This document shows, in pieces, positions 1 to 7,568 of a DNA stretch of 13,294 nucleotides (its first letter is position 1; each line of letters begins with the position of its first letter). Position numbers and translations under genes: made by a program. Source of the stretch: Candidatus Poseidoniaceae archaeon (lineage in GTDB: Archaea; Thermoplasmatota; Poseidoniia; Poseidoniales; Poseidoniaceae); contig JASLVI010000033.1 in the NCBI GenBank assembly GCA_030741455.1, forward strand, positions 1 through 13,294, written 5' to 3'. Below the pieces are notes generated by a model that did no database searches, was not told the DNA's origin, and saw only the letters and a program-made list of their open reading frames with translations.

Positions 1-737
1 GTGATGGGCGAACCGAAGACATTCCAGAAGATGACACCAGTTTGTCGATGATTGAGCGATTCACAAACACGCTTCAGCTCGATGTTGATCAAGAAAAACT
101 CACTCGCGTTTTATCGGTCTATTTGGTCCTGCACATGGACCATGGCGGTGGTAATCTCTCAACCTTCGTTGGTAAGGCTGTAGCAAGTGGCCATGCGACA
201 TTGTATTCAGCAATGGCCAGTTCGATGAACGCACTTAGCGGCCCACTCCACGGCCGTGCAAATCAGTCATGTCTCGAATTTGTACTTCGTGTAGGAACTT
301 CCGATCCAGAAAAGGTTGAAAAATTTGTACGAGGAGAACTCGCTGCAGGACGACCCGTCTTTGGATTCGGTCACGCTGTCCTTCGTGCAGAAGACCCTCG
401 TGCTACAACCCAATTTGCACTCGGTGAGGAGATTTGTCCTGAAGATGAGAATTTCAAAATCATTCGAGCCTTGCGGGAAGTAGCACCGAGAGTACTTGCT
501 GAAAATCCAAAGATTTCCAATCCGAATGCCAACGTCGATATTGCCTCAGGAGCTTTGCTTCACCATGTTGGACTCAAAAATCCAAGTTACTATACCACAT
601 TCTTTGGTTGGGCAAGAGTTGCTGGAATCGGTGCACAAATCTTCGATGAACGTGTTGTTATGCGCAATGGAAAGGGTGTCCCAATCTACCGACCGAAATA
701 TTTCGCACGTGACCAAGTTCTTCGCCACGTTGAATGA
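1..737 (+). CDS. gltA: Citrate synthase, C-terminal part (5' end outside window)
   Basis: This enzyme condenses acetyl-CoA and oxaloacetate to citrate, the entry step of the TCA cycle, in the cytoplasm. The reading frame is open from base 3, so the start lies left of the window and about 245 residues are visible. Counting from the Met codon at 42, the three catalytic residues are present: His70 in GPLHG, His111 in GFGHAVLR and Asp166 in NANVD. Arg120 in DPR fits a substrate-binding arginine. The form GHAVLRxxDPR, together with SYYTTFFGWARVAG near the end, resembles the mitochondrial/eukaryote-type enzyme more than the usual bacterial GHRVYKxxDPR type. The stop codon directly abuts that of the convergent Rieske gene. 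The family call is secure; the clade assignment is from memory of family sequences. Confidence 0.95.
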   Translation, partial: DGRTEDIPEDDTSLSMIERFTNTLQLDVDQEKLTRVLSVYLVLHMDHGGGNLSTFVGKAVASGHATLYSAMASSMNALSGPLHGRANQSCLEFVLRVGTSDPEKVEKFVRGELAAGRPVFGFGHAVLRAEDPRATTQFALGEEICPEDENFKIIRALREVAPRVLAENPKISNPNANVDIASGALLHHVGLKNPSYYTTFFGWARVAGIGAQIFDERVVMRNGKGVPIYRPKYFARDQVLRHVE

Positions 738-1115
738 TCACGAGTTGAGATCAATTTCGATATAGCCATCGTGTTCACGAACATCGTATGTCTTCAGTGA
801 GGTAGGTTTCCTCAGTTTACCGAGCATCTTCCCATAAGCCGGAAAGTAGTGAGCAGGTGACCATTCATTGACTGAACCGTCTTCTGGATGATAGGATGTA
901 TGATGAAGAGGACAACGTAAGCAACCATCTTTGATCTTCCCACCCCAATGAAGTGGCCATGCCATATGTCGGCACAACGCATTGCTCCCGAACAATCCTT
1001 CCTCGGTCCGCATAACCAAAACCATCTTGGCTCCAATGGTTTTTCCTTTGACTTTGTTCACCTTCAATTTTGAAGATTTACATACACGTTTCCATCTCGG
1101 ACCGTCCTTGCTCAT
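738..1115 (-). CDS. Soluble Rieske-type [2Fe-2S] protein
   Basis: This is a 125-residue protein that is essentially one Rieske domain, probably a cytoplasmic electron-transfer ferredoxin or a small subunit for an oxygenase or reductase. The cluster ligands are visible as C48-x-H50, then 17 residues, then C68-x2-H71, inside ALCRHMAWPL and CPLHHTSYHPEDG, which matches the Rieske consensus. There is no signal peptide or membrane segment, unlike the Rieske subunit of the bc1 complex. No oxygenase or reductase partner gene is nearby: the left neighbour is convergent citrate synthase and the right neighbour is the divergent transporter. The ATG at 1115 precedes the domain with a short basic N-terminus, and a weak TATA-like box lies about 45 nt upstream. 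The physiological partner is unknown. Confidence 0.88.
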   Translation of the reverse strand: MSKDGPRWKRVCKSSKLKVNKVKGKTIGAKMVLVMRTEEGLFGSNALCRHMAWPLHWGGKIKDGCLRCPLHHTSYHPEDGSVNEWSPAHYFPAYGKMLGKLRKPTSLKTYDVREHDGYIEIDLNS

Positions 1116-1159
1116 GGGTTGAATCAGACGTTTCGACTTATCAAGGAGTGTTCAAAATC

Positions 1160-1164
1160 ATATA
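1160..1164 (-). promoter_or_regulatory. Possible TATA box of the Rieske gene
   Basis: On the minus strand the sequence TATAT sits in AATTCGTATATGA, about 47 nt upstream of the Rieske ATG. At the usual archaeal spacing, transcription would start around 1136 and leave a leader of roughly 20 nt. No Shine-Dalgarno-like sequence is evident before the ATG. The match is weak and based only on position and AT-richness. Confidence 0.3.
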
Positions 1165-1191
1165 CGAATTGTTTCAAAATAAGAACAGTCA

Positions 1192-1197
1192 TTTATA
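1192..1197 (+). promoter_or_regulatory. TATA box of the RND/MMPL transporter gene
   Basis: TTTATA is centred about 26 nt upstream of the ATG at 1221. Archaeal TATA boxes are normally centred about 26 nt before the transcription start, so the mRNA would start at or next to the A of the ATG and be leaderless. No Shine-Dalgarno-like sequence lies between the box and the start, which agrees with leaderless translation. Confidence 0.55.
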
Positions 1198-1220
1198 CAT
1201 GGGTTTGAGGGCTCTAGTTT

Positions 1221-3989
1221 ATGGAGAACCCGTTCAACAAACTAACTACGCTCTCAGTCGTAAGGCCGAAAGCCACCATCGCCTCAATTCTCATCATTAC
1301 AATCGCCCTTGCATCAATGGCGCAATTCATCAATTTTGATAACAGTGAAGACGCTTTTTACCCTCAAAACGATACGACTGAACTCCTGTATGAAATTGAG
1401 GATCGATACCAAGCATCACTTGATTTTATTCGAGTCATCGATGAGATTGATCAAGGTGATATGCAACGTTCAGAAACATGGGAACAATTCGCAATCATCG
1501 AAGCAGAGTTGTCAACCAATGATATGTTTCTCTCGTACCAAGAACCTCTCTTCGGTGGAAGTGCAACAAGTGGCCCAGCAGGCTCTGCTTTGTTCTGGTT
1601 GAACACACAAGATCCTGTAACAACCCAAGGTTGGCGAGATTCACTTTCAAACCATATTGCCAACACCACCGTTGCAAGCGAAGAGAACTTTACATCCGCA
1701 CTCGGTGATTTACAGTCAGCCATCGATGCTGTACCTGCACCGATGGCGCCGAGTGCTCAAGCATTGCGCGATTGGAATCCAGGTACAGTCACAGATTGGC
1801 AAGATAGGATGGATTCAAACCTGAACATAAGTGCTGAACTTGGCGCTCTCCTCGGCCAAATCCAAAGTCTACAACAAAGCCGTACAGATCCAAACGAAAT
1901 AGCTGCAGTTGCAGCTGCCGTTGGCCCGCTTCAAGGGACATTGGGAACATACAGCGGTCTGCAAAACATCGATCATCTCGGCAACATCATCGCTACAATG
2001 CCTGCTGAAGACAAGGAAAATCCTTGGGAGAGTGATGGACCTATCCTCATCAGTCTTGTCGTTTCTACTGATGCAGCGAACTATGAAAACGCAGAGATTA
2101 TTGGTGATGTCCAGAAAATTATTGTAGACAAAACGGAAGTATTCCTGTTTGAATTGAAGTATACAACAAGTGACAACGATCTCCGCGTCTTCTCATTTTC
2201 AGACTTCCAATACGAACAAAGTTCAAACATTGGGAAGGAAATAGGAATTCTAACGTCCCTAGCATTGGTGTTCTTGACCGTCCTTCTCTACATTAAATTC
2301 AGATCGGTACGTGATACTGCATTTGTGATTGGATTGACGGTCCTTGCTATTGCTGCAACCTATGGAGTCGCGGGCATCTTCCGTCTCACCTTCAATGCGG
2401 CAATGAACAGCATTCCTATTCTTCTTCTAGCCATTGGTGTGGATTATGGAATTCACGTTGTGACGAGAATACGGGAAGTGATGCAAGAGATTGAACGTAA
2501 TGACCCGCAAGGGCGTGTAACACTGAAAGATTTTGATCAAGAAGTGCGAATCAAGGCGATTCGTTCGGGTGCAATCTTGACCTCAGCAGCGTTGGTAATT
2601 GCAATCTTTACCGACATGGTCGGTTTCCTCTCATTCAGACTTTCCTCGCAAATGTTCCTTGTCAATTTTGGAACCGTCATCGCCCTTGGCTTGTTTGCGA
2701 TTTATGTCCTGAGTATCTCTTTACTTCCTGCTTTGATGACTGCTCTTCCTTCCAAGGCATTACCGCTCAATAAATCAGGAGCGATGAATGAGACGAGGCT
2801 CACGGCATCGATTGGTACAATGGCTGAAGAGAAGCCTGCACTCGTAATCCTTGTCGCAATCATCCTCTCTCTACCAATGGCTTACGGAATGAGCACGCTC
2901 GAAGTTGGATTCGATACAGCCGATCAATTCGATGATTCGCTCGAAGTTGTGCAAGATTTCCTTATGATCGCTGAACAATTCCAAAGCAGCCCTACACCAC
3001 TCTATGTGGTCCTAGAAGGCGACATCGTATCGGCTGAGGGATTGGCAGCATATGAACAAGCAATACAAACGCTGAGTGAGACAGATGGTGTTACAGGTGT
3101 TCCGACAGGACTCTGGGATACACTTGAGACGGAACGTGGCCAGAATCCAACCCTTGATGGATTGATGAGTGAATTGGATTCTGATGAGGGATACAGTCTA
3201 CTCAAGGCCTATCTTTTGGAAGATGAAACAGGTCGTGCAATCGTCGATTCCCTGCTCTACATCGATGGTGAACAAACCATCATTTCATTCCAAGCAAATA
3301 CACTAGATTGGCAGGCAACCGTTGACTTTGAGGAAGCTCTATCAAAGTCGCTTCAGAGTGCTTCGAGTGATGTCGAAGGCGAGTTTTCGATGGAATTGAG
3401 CGGACGTGCATTGATCCTCGCACAAATCAGTGCTGATGTTGCGATCTCTGCCATTACATCGACAGCAATTGTTGCCTTCACCATCTTGTTCGTCCTCATT
3501 TTGATTCAATTTATCCGAACGCAAAGTTTCCCACAAGCAGTTCTTCGCGGTGGTGTCATTTGGATTCCATTGATTACGGTCGTCATGTGGGTCTATGGAA
3601 TCATGGGACTTGCCGGTTATCAATTGAATTCTCAAACGGTCACCATCGGCGCTCTCGCTCTTGGACTCGGTGTCGACTATGCGGTTCACTATGTGATTCG
3701 GTTGGAGGAAGAAGTTGAGTTGCATCCTGAGAAAACAGTAGCACAATGGACCTCGAAAACAACTGCAACAACCGGACGAGCGATGCTTGGAGCAGCCATT
3801 AGTACAGCAGGTGGTTTTGCCATTCTAAACTTCTCAGGATTGTTACCTCTTCGCCTCTTCGGCCAGGTTTTCATCGTTGCCATCAGCCTTGCAATGGTCT
3901 CAAGCGTCACGTTGTTGCCAACATTGTATGGACCATTCCTTCGACATGATGCTCAACAACACCTTGCAGAACATCGAGAGCAGGAATGA
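1221..3989 (+). CDS. RND superfamily transporter, MMPL/HAE3-like
   Basis: This is a 922-residue inner-membrane transporter with the duplicated RND layout. It has TM1 (about residues 16-37), a large external loop (38-335), TM2-TM6 (about 340-505) and TM7 (538-557). A second external loop (558-735) follows, then TM8-TM12 (about 741-905). Each half carries a GVDY motif in its fourth helix, at Asp408-Tyr409 and Asp819-Tyr820. This matches the paired Asp-Tyr proton relay of MmpL3-type transporters, so proton-driven export of a lipid or other hydrophobic substrate is the likely role. There is no adaptor or outer-membrane partner, as expected for archaeal HAE3-type proteins. A possible leaderless promoter precedes it, and its stop abuts the convergent GDPD-like gene. 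The family is clear; the substrate is not known. The adjacent lipid-type enzymes make a lipid plausible. Confidence 0.92.
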   Translation: MENPFNKLTTLSVVRPKATIASILIITIALASMAQFINFDNSEDAFYPQNDTTELLYEIEDRYQASLDFIRVIDEIDQGDMQRSETWEQFAIIEAELSTNDMFLSYQEPLFGGSATSGPAGSALFWLNTQDPVTTQGWRDSLSNHIANTTVASEENFTSALGDLQSAIDAVPAPMAPSAQALRDWNPGTVTDWQDRMDSNLNISAELGALLGQIQSLQQSRTDPNEIAAVAAAVGPLQGTLGTYSGLQNIDHLGNIIATMPAEDKENPWESDGPILISLVVSTDAANYENAEIIGDVQKIIVDKTEVFLFELKYTTSDNDLRVFSFSDFQYEQSSNIGKEIGILTSLALVFLTVLLYIKFRSVRDTAFVIGLTVLAIAATYGVAGIFRLTFNAAMNSIPILLLAIGVDYGIHVVTRIREVMQEIERNDPQGRVTLKDFDQEVRIKAIRSGAILTSAALVIAIFTDMVGFLSFRLSSQMFLVNFGTVIALGLFAIYVLSISLLPALMTALPSKALPLNKSGAMNETRLTASIGTMAEEKPALVILVAIILSLPMAYGMSTLEVGFDTADQFDDSLEVVQDFLMIAEQFQSSPTPLYVVLEGDIVSAEGLAAYEQAIQTLSETDGVTGVPTGLWDTLETERGQNPTLDGLMSELDSDEGYSLLKAYLLEDETGRAIVDSLLYIDGEQTIISFQANTLDWQATVDFEEALSKSLQSASSDVEGEFSMELSGRALILAQISADVAISAITSTAIVAFTILFVLILIQFIRTQSFPQAVLRGGVIWIPLITVVMWVYGIMGLAGYQLNSQTVTIGALALGLGVDYAVHYVIRLEEEVELHPEKTVAQWTSKTTATTGRAMLGAAISTAGGFAILNFSGLLPLRLFGQVFIVAISLAMVSSVTLLPTLYGPFLRHDAQQHLAEHREQE

Positions 3990-5180
3990 TCAGAGTACAG
4001 GTCGCTTGGTCTTACCAGCACCACGGTGTCCAATCATACGAACGATTTGCCAAGGCATTGAACCATTCTTTTCTTCGAAGTCAAGAAGGTCTTCAACAGT
4101 AGCATTCCACTGCCACCTTTGCCGCCAATAGGCGAGAAGTTCTCGCTTGCGTGAAACATCACATTCCATCCAAGGAGTGACATCATTCTTGATCGATTTG
4201 AGTACAGACAAATGATCTTCTTTTGTTGCATTCTTCAATCGCATATACTGTGTTTCATCAAGCGGGAGTGTCGCTGGTTGTGTCCATCGAGCGTGTCCAC
4301 TTGGTAGCCATGTCATTGCTGGATCACTCGCATCAGTAAGGACGGATAAACCAGCATTAAGGACAGCATGTTCTATTTTCGCTGAGACCGGCCACAAATA
4401 GACAGGAAACCCTTGCCGAATCTTTGTCAACCGTTCGAGTGATTTACCACGAAGGCCAACCGTTTTTCCCAATGGGATTCGATTCGTTGGCCACGTGAGA
4501 TACTCAATGGCACACGGCATCATCGGTGATGCGTTTCGTTGATGCTTCTTCATCAACCGAGCAAAGGATGTTGTTAAAAATTCAGGAGAGGCAAGAATGC
4601 GGTGAATCTTTCGCCCACCAAACGGACGAATGGTTGGCAGCAAGGTGGACCAATTTCGTTGGATTCCTCCCAATCTTGCTGCATCTTTCATGGATTTGTG
4701 AAATGCATAATGAACGGTTGATTGTTGAGGAATATCATATTGATCGAGGACCTCTTCCACACGTTTCATGGTCGCACCCATGTGTATGTCATGCTTGTTT
4801 TTGGCAAACCAGCCACCGCTTCGCTTGACGTTGTAACTTGGCCGTTTTGATTCAATGACCATGACCTTTCCCTGTTCTTGAACTGCTTGCTGAATGAGCG
4901 GATGCTCGAGCAACATTTCGAGGGAACAAAAACCCATTTCAAGAAGTTCATCCAATTCCCGATTCTCAACATAGGGAGATTTTCCGTGACGTAGTTCCGG
5001 ATTGATGGAAACCTTTCGATCGTGGTGAATAATGACCTGATCATCCTTTGTTAAACGCACATCAAACTCGATTGCATCGAACAATGCCATACCATGAACG
5101 AGACTGTCCAAGGTATTCTCTGGTGCTTGATGATACATCGGATTCAGTTTACCCAGTTCTTGATGGTTCTTGAAGCCCAT
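3990..5180 (-). CDS. Glycerophosphodiester phosphodiesterase-like protein with atypical termini
   Basis: This 396-residue protein resembles the GDPD TIM-barrel family, which hydrolyses glycerophosphodiesters to sn-glycerol phosphate and an alcohol. Recognisable GDPD elements are PENT (residues 20-23), the metal-binding pair Glu38/Asp40 in IEFDV, TKDDQVIIHHD with His53, Glu110/Lys112 in VIESKRP, and LTD near 281-283. The usual N-terminal HRG motif is missing: the N-terminus has only H6-Q-E and H17-Q, and an in-frame stop two codons upstream of the ATG rules out an extension. A motif IGHRGAGKT, very like the missing element, appears instead at residues 383-391, six residues from the C-terminus. 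Residues 290-380 do not match the barrel. No signal peptide is seen, so it is probably cytoplasmic. The fold is likely; activity is uncertain. Confidence 0.8.
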   Translation of the reverse strand: MGFKNHQELGKLNPMYHQAPENTLDSLVHGMALFDAIEFDVRLTKDDQVIIHHDRKVSINPELRHGKSPYVENRELDELLEMGFCSLEMLLEHPLIQQAVQEQGKVMVIESKRPSYNVKRSGGWFAKNKHDIHMGATMKRVEEVLDQYDIPQQSTVHYAFHKSMKDAARLGGIQRNWSTLLPTIRPFGGRKIHRILASPEFLTTSFARLMKKHQRNASPMMPCAIEYLTWPTNRIPLGKTVGLRGKSLERLTKIRQGFPVYLWPVSAKIEHAVLNAGLSVLTDASDPAMTWLPSGHARWTQPATLPLDETQYMRLKNATKEDHLSVLKSIKNDVTPWMECDVSRKRELLAYWRQRWQWNATVEDLLDFEEKNGSMPWQIVRMIGHRGAGKTKRPVL

Positions 5181-5237
5181 TCTTCAAGCAGAGGTCATGA
5201 AACGTAGTGAAGGCAAATCTATTCGGTAAACCTCTAT

Positions 5238-6719
5238 ATGCACAGCCAACTGCGCAAGAGCATGAGTCCATGGACTGTCATGATGGGCATGATTCTGTTC
5301 CTGACTCCAATTATATGTTCCATTTTCTCCCTTCATGACAAGGAATCTCGTGTCAAATACGGACAGTGGCTGAAAACCATTCACAAGCAACGATATTACC
5401 TGCATGCGATGGGTTACATCATCATTATTCGATGGAAAAATCTCACCGATGGACTCAATGAACCCATCAAGGAGCGTGTTGGTCATTGGACCGATATGGT
5501 TCATGGAATTGAAGGAAATGCAGTCCTTTGGATTCAGAATGCATTCCAAAACGATGCATTGACAACGTTCCTCAATTTCCATTACTTGTTCGTCTACCTT
5601 TTCCTCATCTACGTAACAACGGTCTATTTTGCTTACACAAGCGATCGAGATATGACCGATAAGGTGACTTTGAACTACTTACTCATTTATGCAATCGCGG
5701 TTCCGTATTACCTCTTCTTCAATGTTGAAGTGACCTCTTCTTGGATTCCTGGAATGGACGCACTTCTCTACCATGATGGATGGTATTCAACGTTCTATGC
5801 CACCCACGATCCTCTCGACAATGCAGTACCTTCCCTCCATGTTGCAATCCCATTCGGCATCCTCATGCTCAATTATCTTCATGTCAAATCGAATGGCCAG
5901 ACGCTCAAAGAATGGCGTCACTATCGATATCACATGTTCATTCTCATCAATACCATCATCTTCATCTTCGCCATCCTCTATCTCGGGATTCATTGGATTA
6001 TTGACATTCCACTCGGAATGATCGTCGGAGGAATCGGTGCCTTGTTCATTCATCATCTCCAGCCAAGATTAAGGAACGACCACGGTGCAATGTTCAAGGG
6101 TGTAACACGAGAAAAGGTGAGAAAGCACATCCTCGTTGAAGGCACTATTCTCCTCGTCCTGTTTGCAGCCATCATGGGTGCTGTCAATTATCAAGACTCA
6201 ACCAATGAGGACCAACCATCCTTCCGTCTTGGACCGGATGATACGGTTCAGGACATCATTGCTGAGATGAATCCAAAGTATGGCACGACGACAACAATCA
6301 CCAATCTCGATGATTCGATTTCACTCGAATATGCGATCATCACCGTCAATTTAGCTGAATCTGGTTTCTCAGATTTTGGCATTGATTGGGACAAAATGCA
6401 GGCATTAGCTGAGCATCATTGCACACAAACCGTCGCTTGTACGTCTCAACTTCTTCCAAACGAAAGTATTGATCTCAGTTTGAAGTCACCCTATGTTTAC
6501 ACATTCATCTTCCTGCATCATCCTGGAGAGGAGGGCACCCTTGAAGTTCAAGTGGTTTCAGACTACGAAAACTCAGAAAATTCAATGACGAAGGCTGTTG
6601 TACTTTCACTTTCATCACTATACATCACAGGGTTCGTCTTCTACAGATTGTATCGATTAAACCAAAATGGACGCAAATGGTACGACGCTCGACCTTCACA
6701 CACATGGGAAGAGGAATGA
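5238..6719 (+). CDS. PAP2-superfamily membrane phosphatase/phosphotransferase (Aur1-like motif)
   Basis: This is a 493-residue multispanning protein. The PAP2 catalytic signature is visible as PSLH at residues 198-201 and GIHWIID, with His252 and Asp256 four apart. PSLH, in place of the commoner PSGH, is typical of the Aur1/inositolphosphotransferase-like PAP2 subgroup. A clear KxxxxxxRP motif is not seen. Helices occur near 13-31 and through about 115-280. A further helix at about 298-316 leads to a roughly 130-residue soluble segment (about 317-448), and a last helix lies near 451-471 with a basic tail. It probably dephosphorylates or exchanges a lipid phosphate headgroup. It is divergent from the GDPD-like gene and 36 nt upstream of tatC. 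The ATG at 5238 gives an intact first helix; Met9 is an alternative. The C-terminal soluble segment is not a domain I recognise. Confidence 0.85.
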   Translation: MHSQLRKSMSPWTVMMGMILFLTPIICSIFSLHDKESRVKYGQWLKTIHKQRYYLHAMGYIIIIRWKNLTDGLNEPIKERVGHWTDMVHGIEGNAVLWIQNAFQNDALTTFLNFHYLFVYLFLIYVTTVYFAYTSDRDMTDKVTLNYLLIYAIAVPYYLFFNVEVTSSWIPGMDALLYHDGWYSTFYATHDPLDNAVPSLHVAIPFGILMLNYLHVKSNGQTLKEWRHYRYHMFILINTIIFIFAILYLGIHWIIDIPLGMIVGGIGALFIHHLQPRLRNDHGAMFKGVTREKVRKHILVEGTILLVLFAAIMGAVNYQDSTNEDQPSFRLGPDDTVQDIIAEMNPKYGTTTTITNLDDSISLEYAIITVNLAESGFSDFGIDWDKMQALAEHHCTQTVACTSQLLPNESIDLSLKSPYVYTFIFLHHPGEEGTLEVQVVSDYENSENSMTKAVVLSLSSLYITGFVFYRLYRLNQNGRKWYDARPSHTWEEE

Positions 6720-6755
6720 GCATTCACTTAATGGGAGCCATCGCCTGCCCACACC

Positions 6756-7568
6756 ATGGCGTCCTCAACAAGCTTGGAAGACGCTGTCTCAGAATTGATG
6801 GATTCTCCGGGTGGACAGTTGCTTAATTCTGTTCGCGAATATCTACGTAAACGGGCCACAGCATTGGTGGGTTTGTTCCTCACAGGACTTGTTGTTGGAT
6901 TTCCAATCGCCAAATCCATCGTAGCATGGTTAATCGAAGAACAACGTCTACCTGATGATGTGAATGTTATCGTCACATCACCTGTTGAATTCCTCATGCT
7001 CCAAATCCAACTCTCTGCAAGTTTTGGCATCATGTTGGCCTTGTTACTTCTGATGACCGAAACAACACTGCGCGGCATCCGTCACCCTCTCGTCATCGAA
7101 CGTTTCAAGGAAATCAATGTTCGACCACCTAAACCTAGTTTTTCCTTCATCATCTCCATCGCCTCAAGCATCATCCTTGCCTGTTGTGGCATACTGTACG
7201 CATGGGAGTTGCTCACGCCAATGTTGTTTGAATATCTCAGCAATGATGCTCAACAAGCAGGTTTGTCGACACAATGGAAACTTGAAGCATACATTGGATT
7301 CATCCTGAATCTATGCATTGCGAGTGCAATTGGATTTCAAGCACCCGTCATTACACTACTCGCTTTACGAGTCGGAATGGTTGAGCCAAAAACGTTAGCA
7401 GCGTATCGAAAACACATTTGGTTCGCAGCGTTCGTCATGGGAGCGATCTTTTCTCCGCCGGATCCTCTTTCACTCTTCCTCGTGTCAATACCGGTTATTT
7501 TCCTCTTCGAAATTGCAATGATTCTTCATCGCATCATGCCGAGGAAATCAATGCAGGCAAACTCTTGA
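6756..7568 (+). CDS. tatC: Sec-independent (Tat) translocase subunit TatC
   Basis: TatC is the membrane core that binds twin-arginine signal peptides and, with TatA, exports folded proteins. The 270-residue protein has six predicted helices (roughly 33-53, 82-104, 130-155, 178-200, 218-236 and 240-262). Matching family signatures are VREYLRKR at the cytoplasmic N-terminus (family form HLxELRxR), SPVEFLMLQIQ before TM2, and FSPPDPLSLFLVSIPVIFLFEIAMIL across TM5-TM6. Two differences stand out. Gln195 in GFQAPV replaces the glutamate of E. coli FEVPV, and the loop between TM2 and TM3 carries a proline-rich RPPKPS. No tatA-like gene is in the window. It follows the PAP2 gene by 36 nt and may be co-transcribed. 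Its 3' end overlaps the convergent PHP gene by 35 nt. Confidence 0.93.
   Translation: MASSTSLEDAVSELMDSPGGQLLNSVREYLRKRATALVGLFLTGLVVGFPIAKSIVAWLIEEQRLPDDVNVIVTSPVEFLMLQIQLSASFGIMLALLLLMTETTLRGIRHPLVIERFKEINVRPPKPSFSFIISIASSIILACCGILYAWELLTPMLFEYLSNDAQQAGLSTQWKLEAYIGFILNLCIASAIGFQAPVITLLALRVGMVEPKTLAAYRKHIWFAAFVMGAIFSPPDPLSLFLVSIPVIFLFEIAMILHRIMPRKSMQANS

Noticed and set aside
496..765. Second plus-strand frame within citrate synthase
   Set aside because: It overlaps catalytic Asp and C-terminal motifs of citrate synthase in another frame; no independent signal.
1070..1339. Plus-strand frame spanning the Rieske-transporter gap
   Set aside because: It overlaps the Rieske N-terminus, the TATA box and the transporter start; translation is not protein-like.
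3342..3746. 134-codon open frame antisense to the transporter
   Set aside because: It mirrors the conserved TM8-TM10 region including the GVDY motif; composition is that of an antisense shadow.
4026..4052. P-loop NTPase domain at the end of the GDPD-like protein (GHRGAGKT)
   Set aside because: Only five residues follow the motif, so there is no room for a nucleotide-binding domain; kept only as an alternative origin for the motif.
5184..5582. 132-codon open frame on the minus strand, antisense to the PAP2 gene start
   Set aside because: It lies opposite the PAP2 N-terminus, which has a convincing membrane helix, and its translation shows no domain-like pattern.
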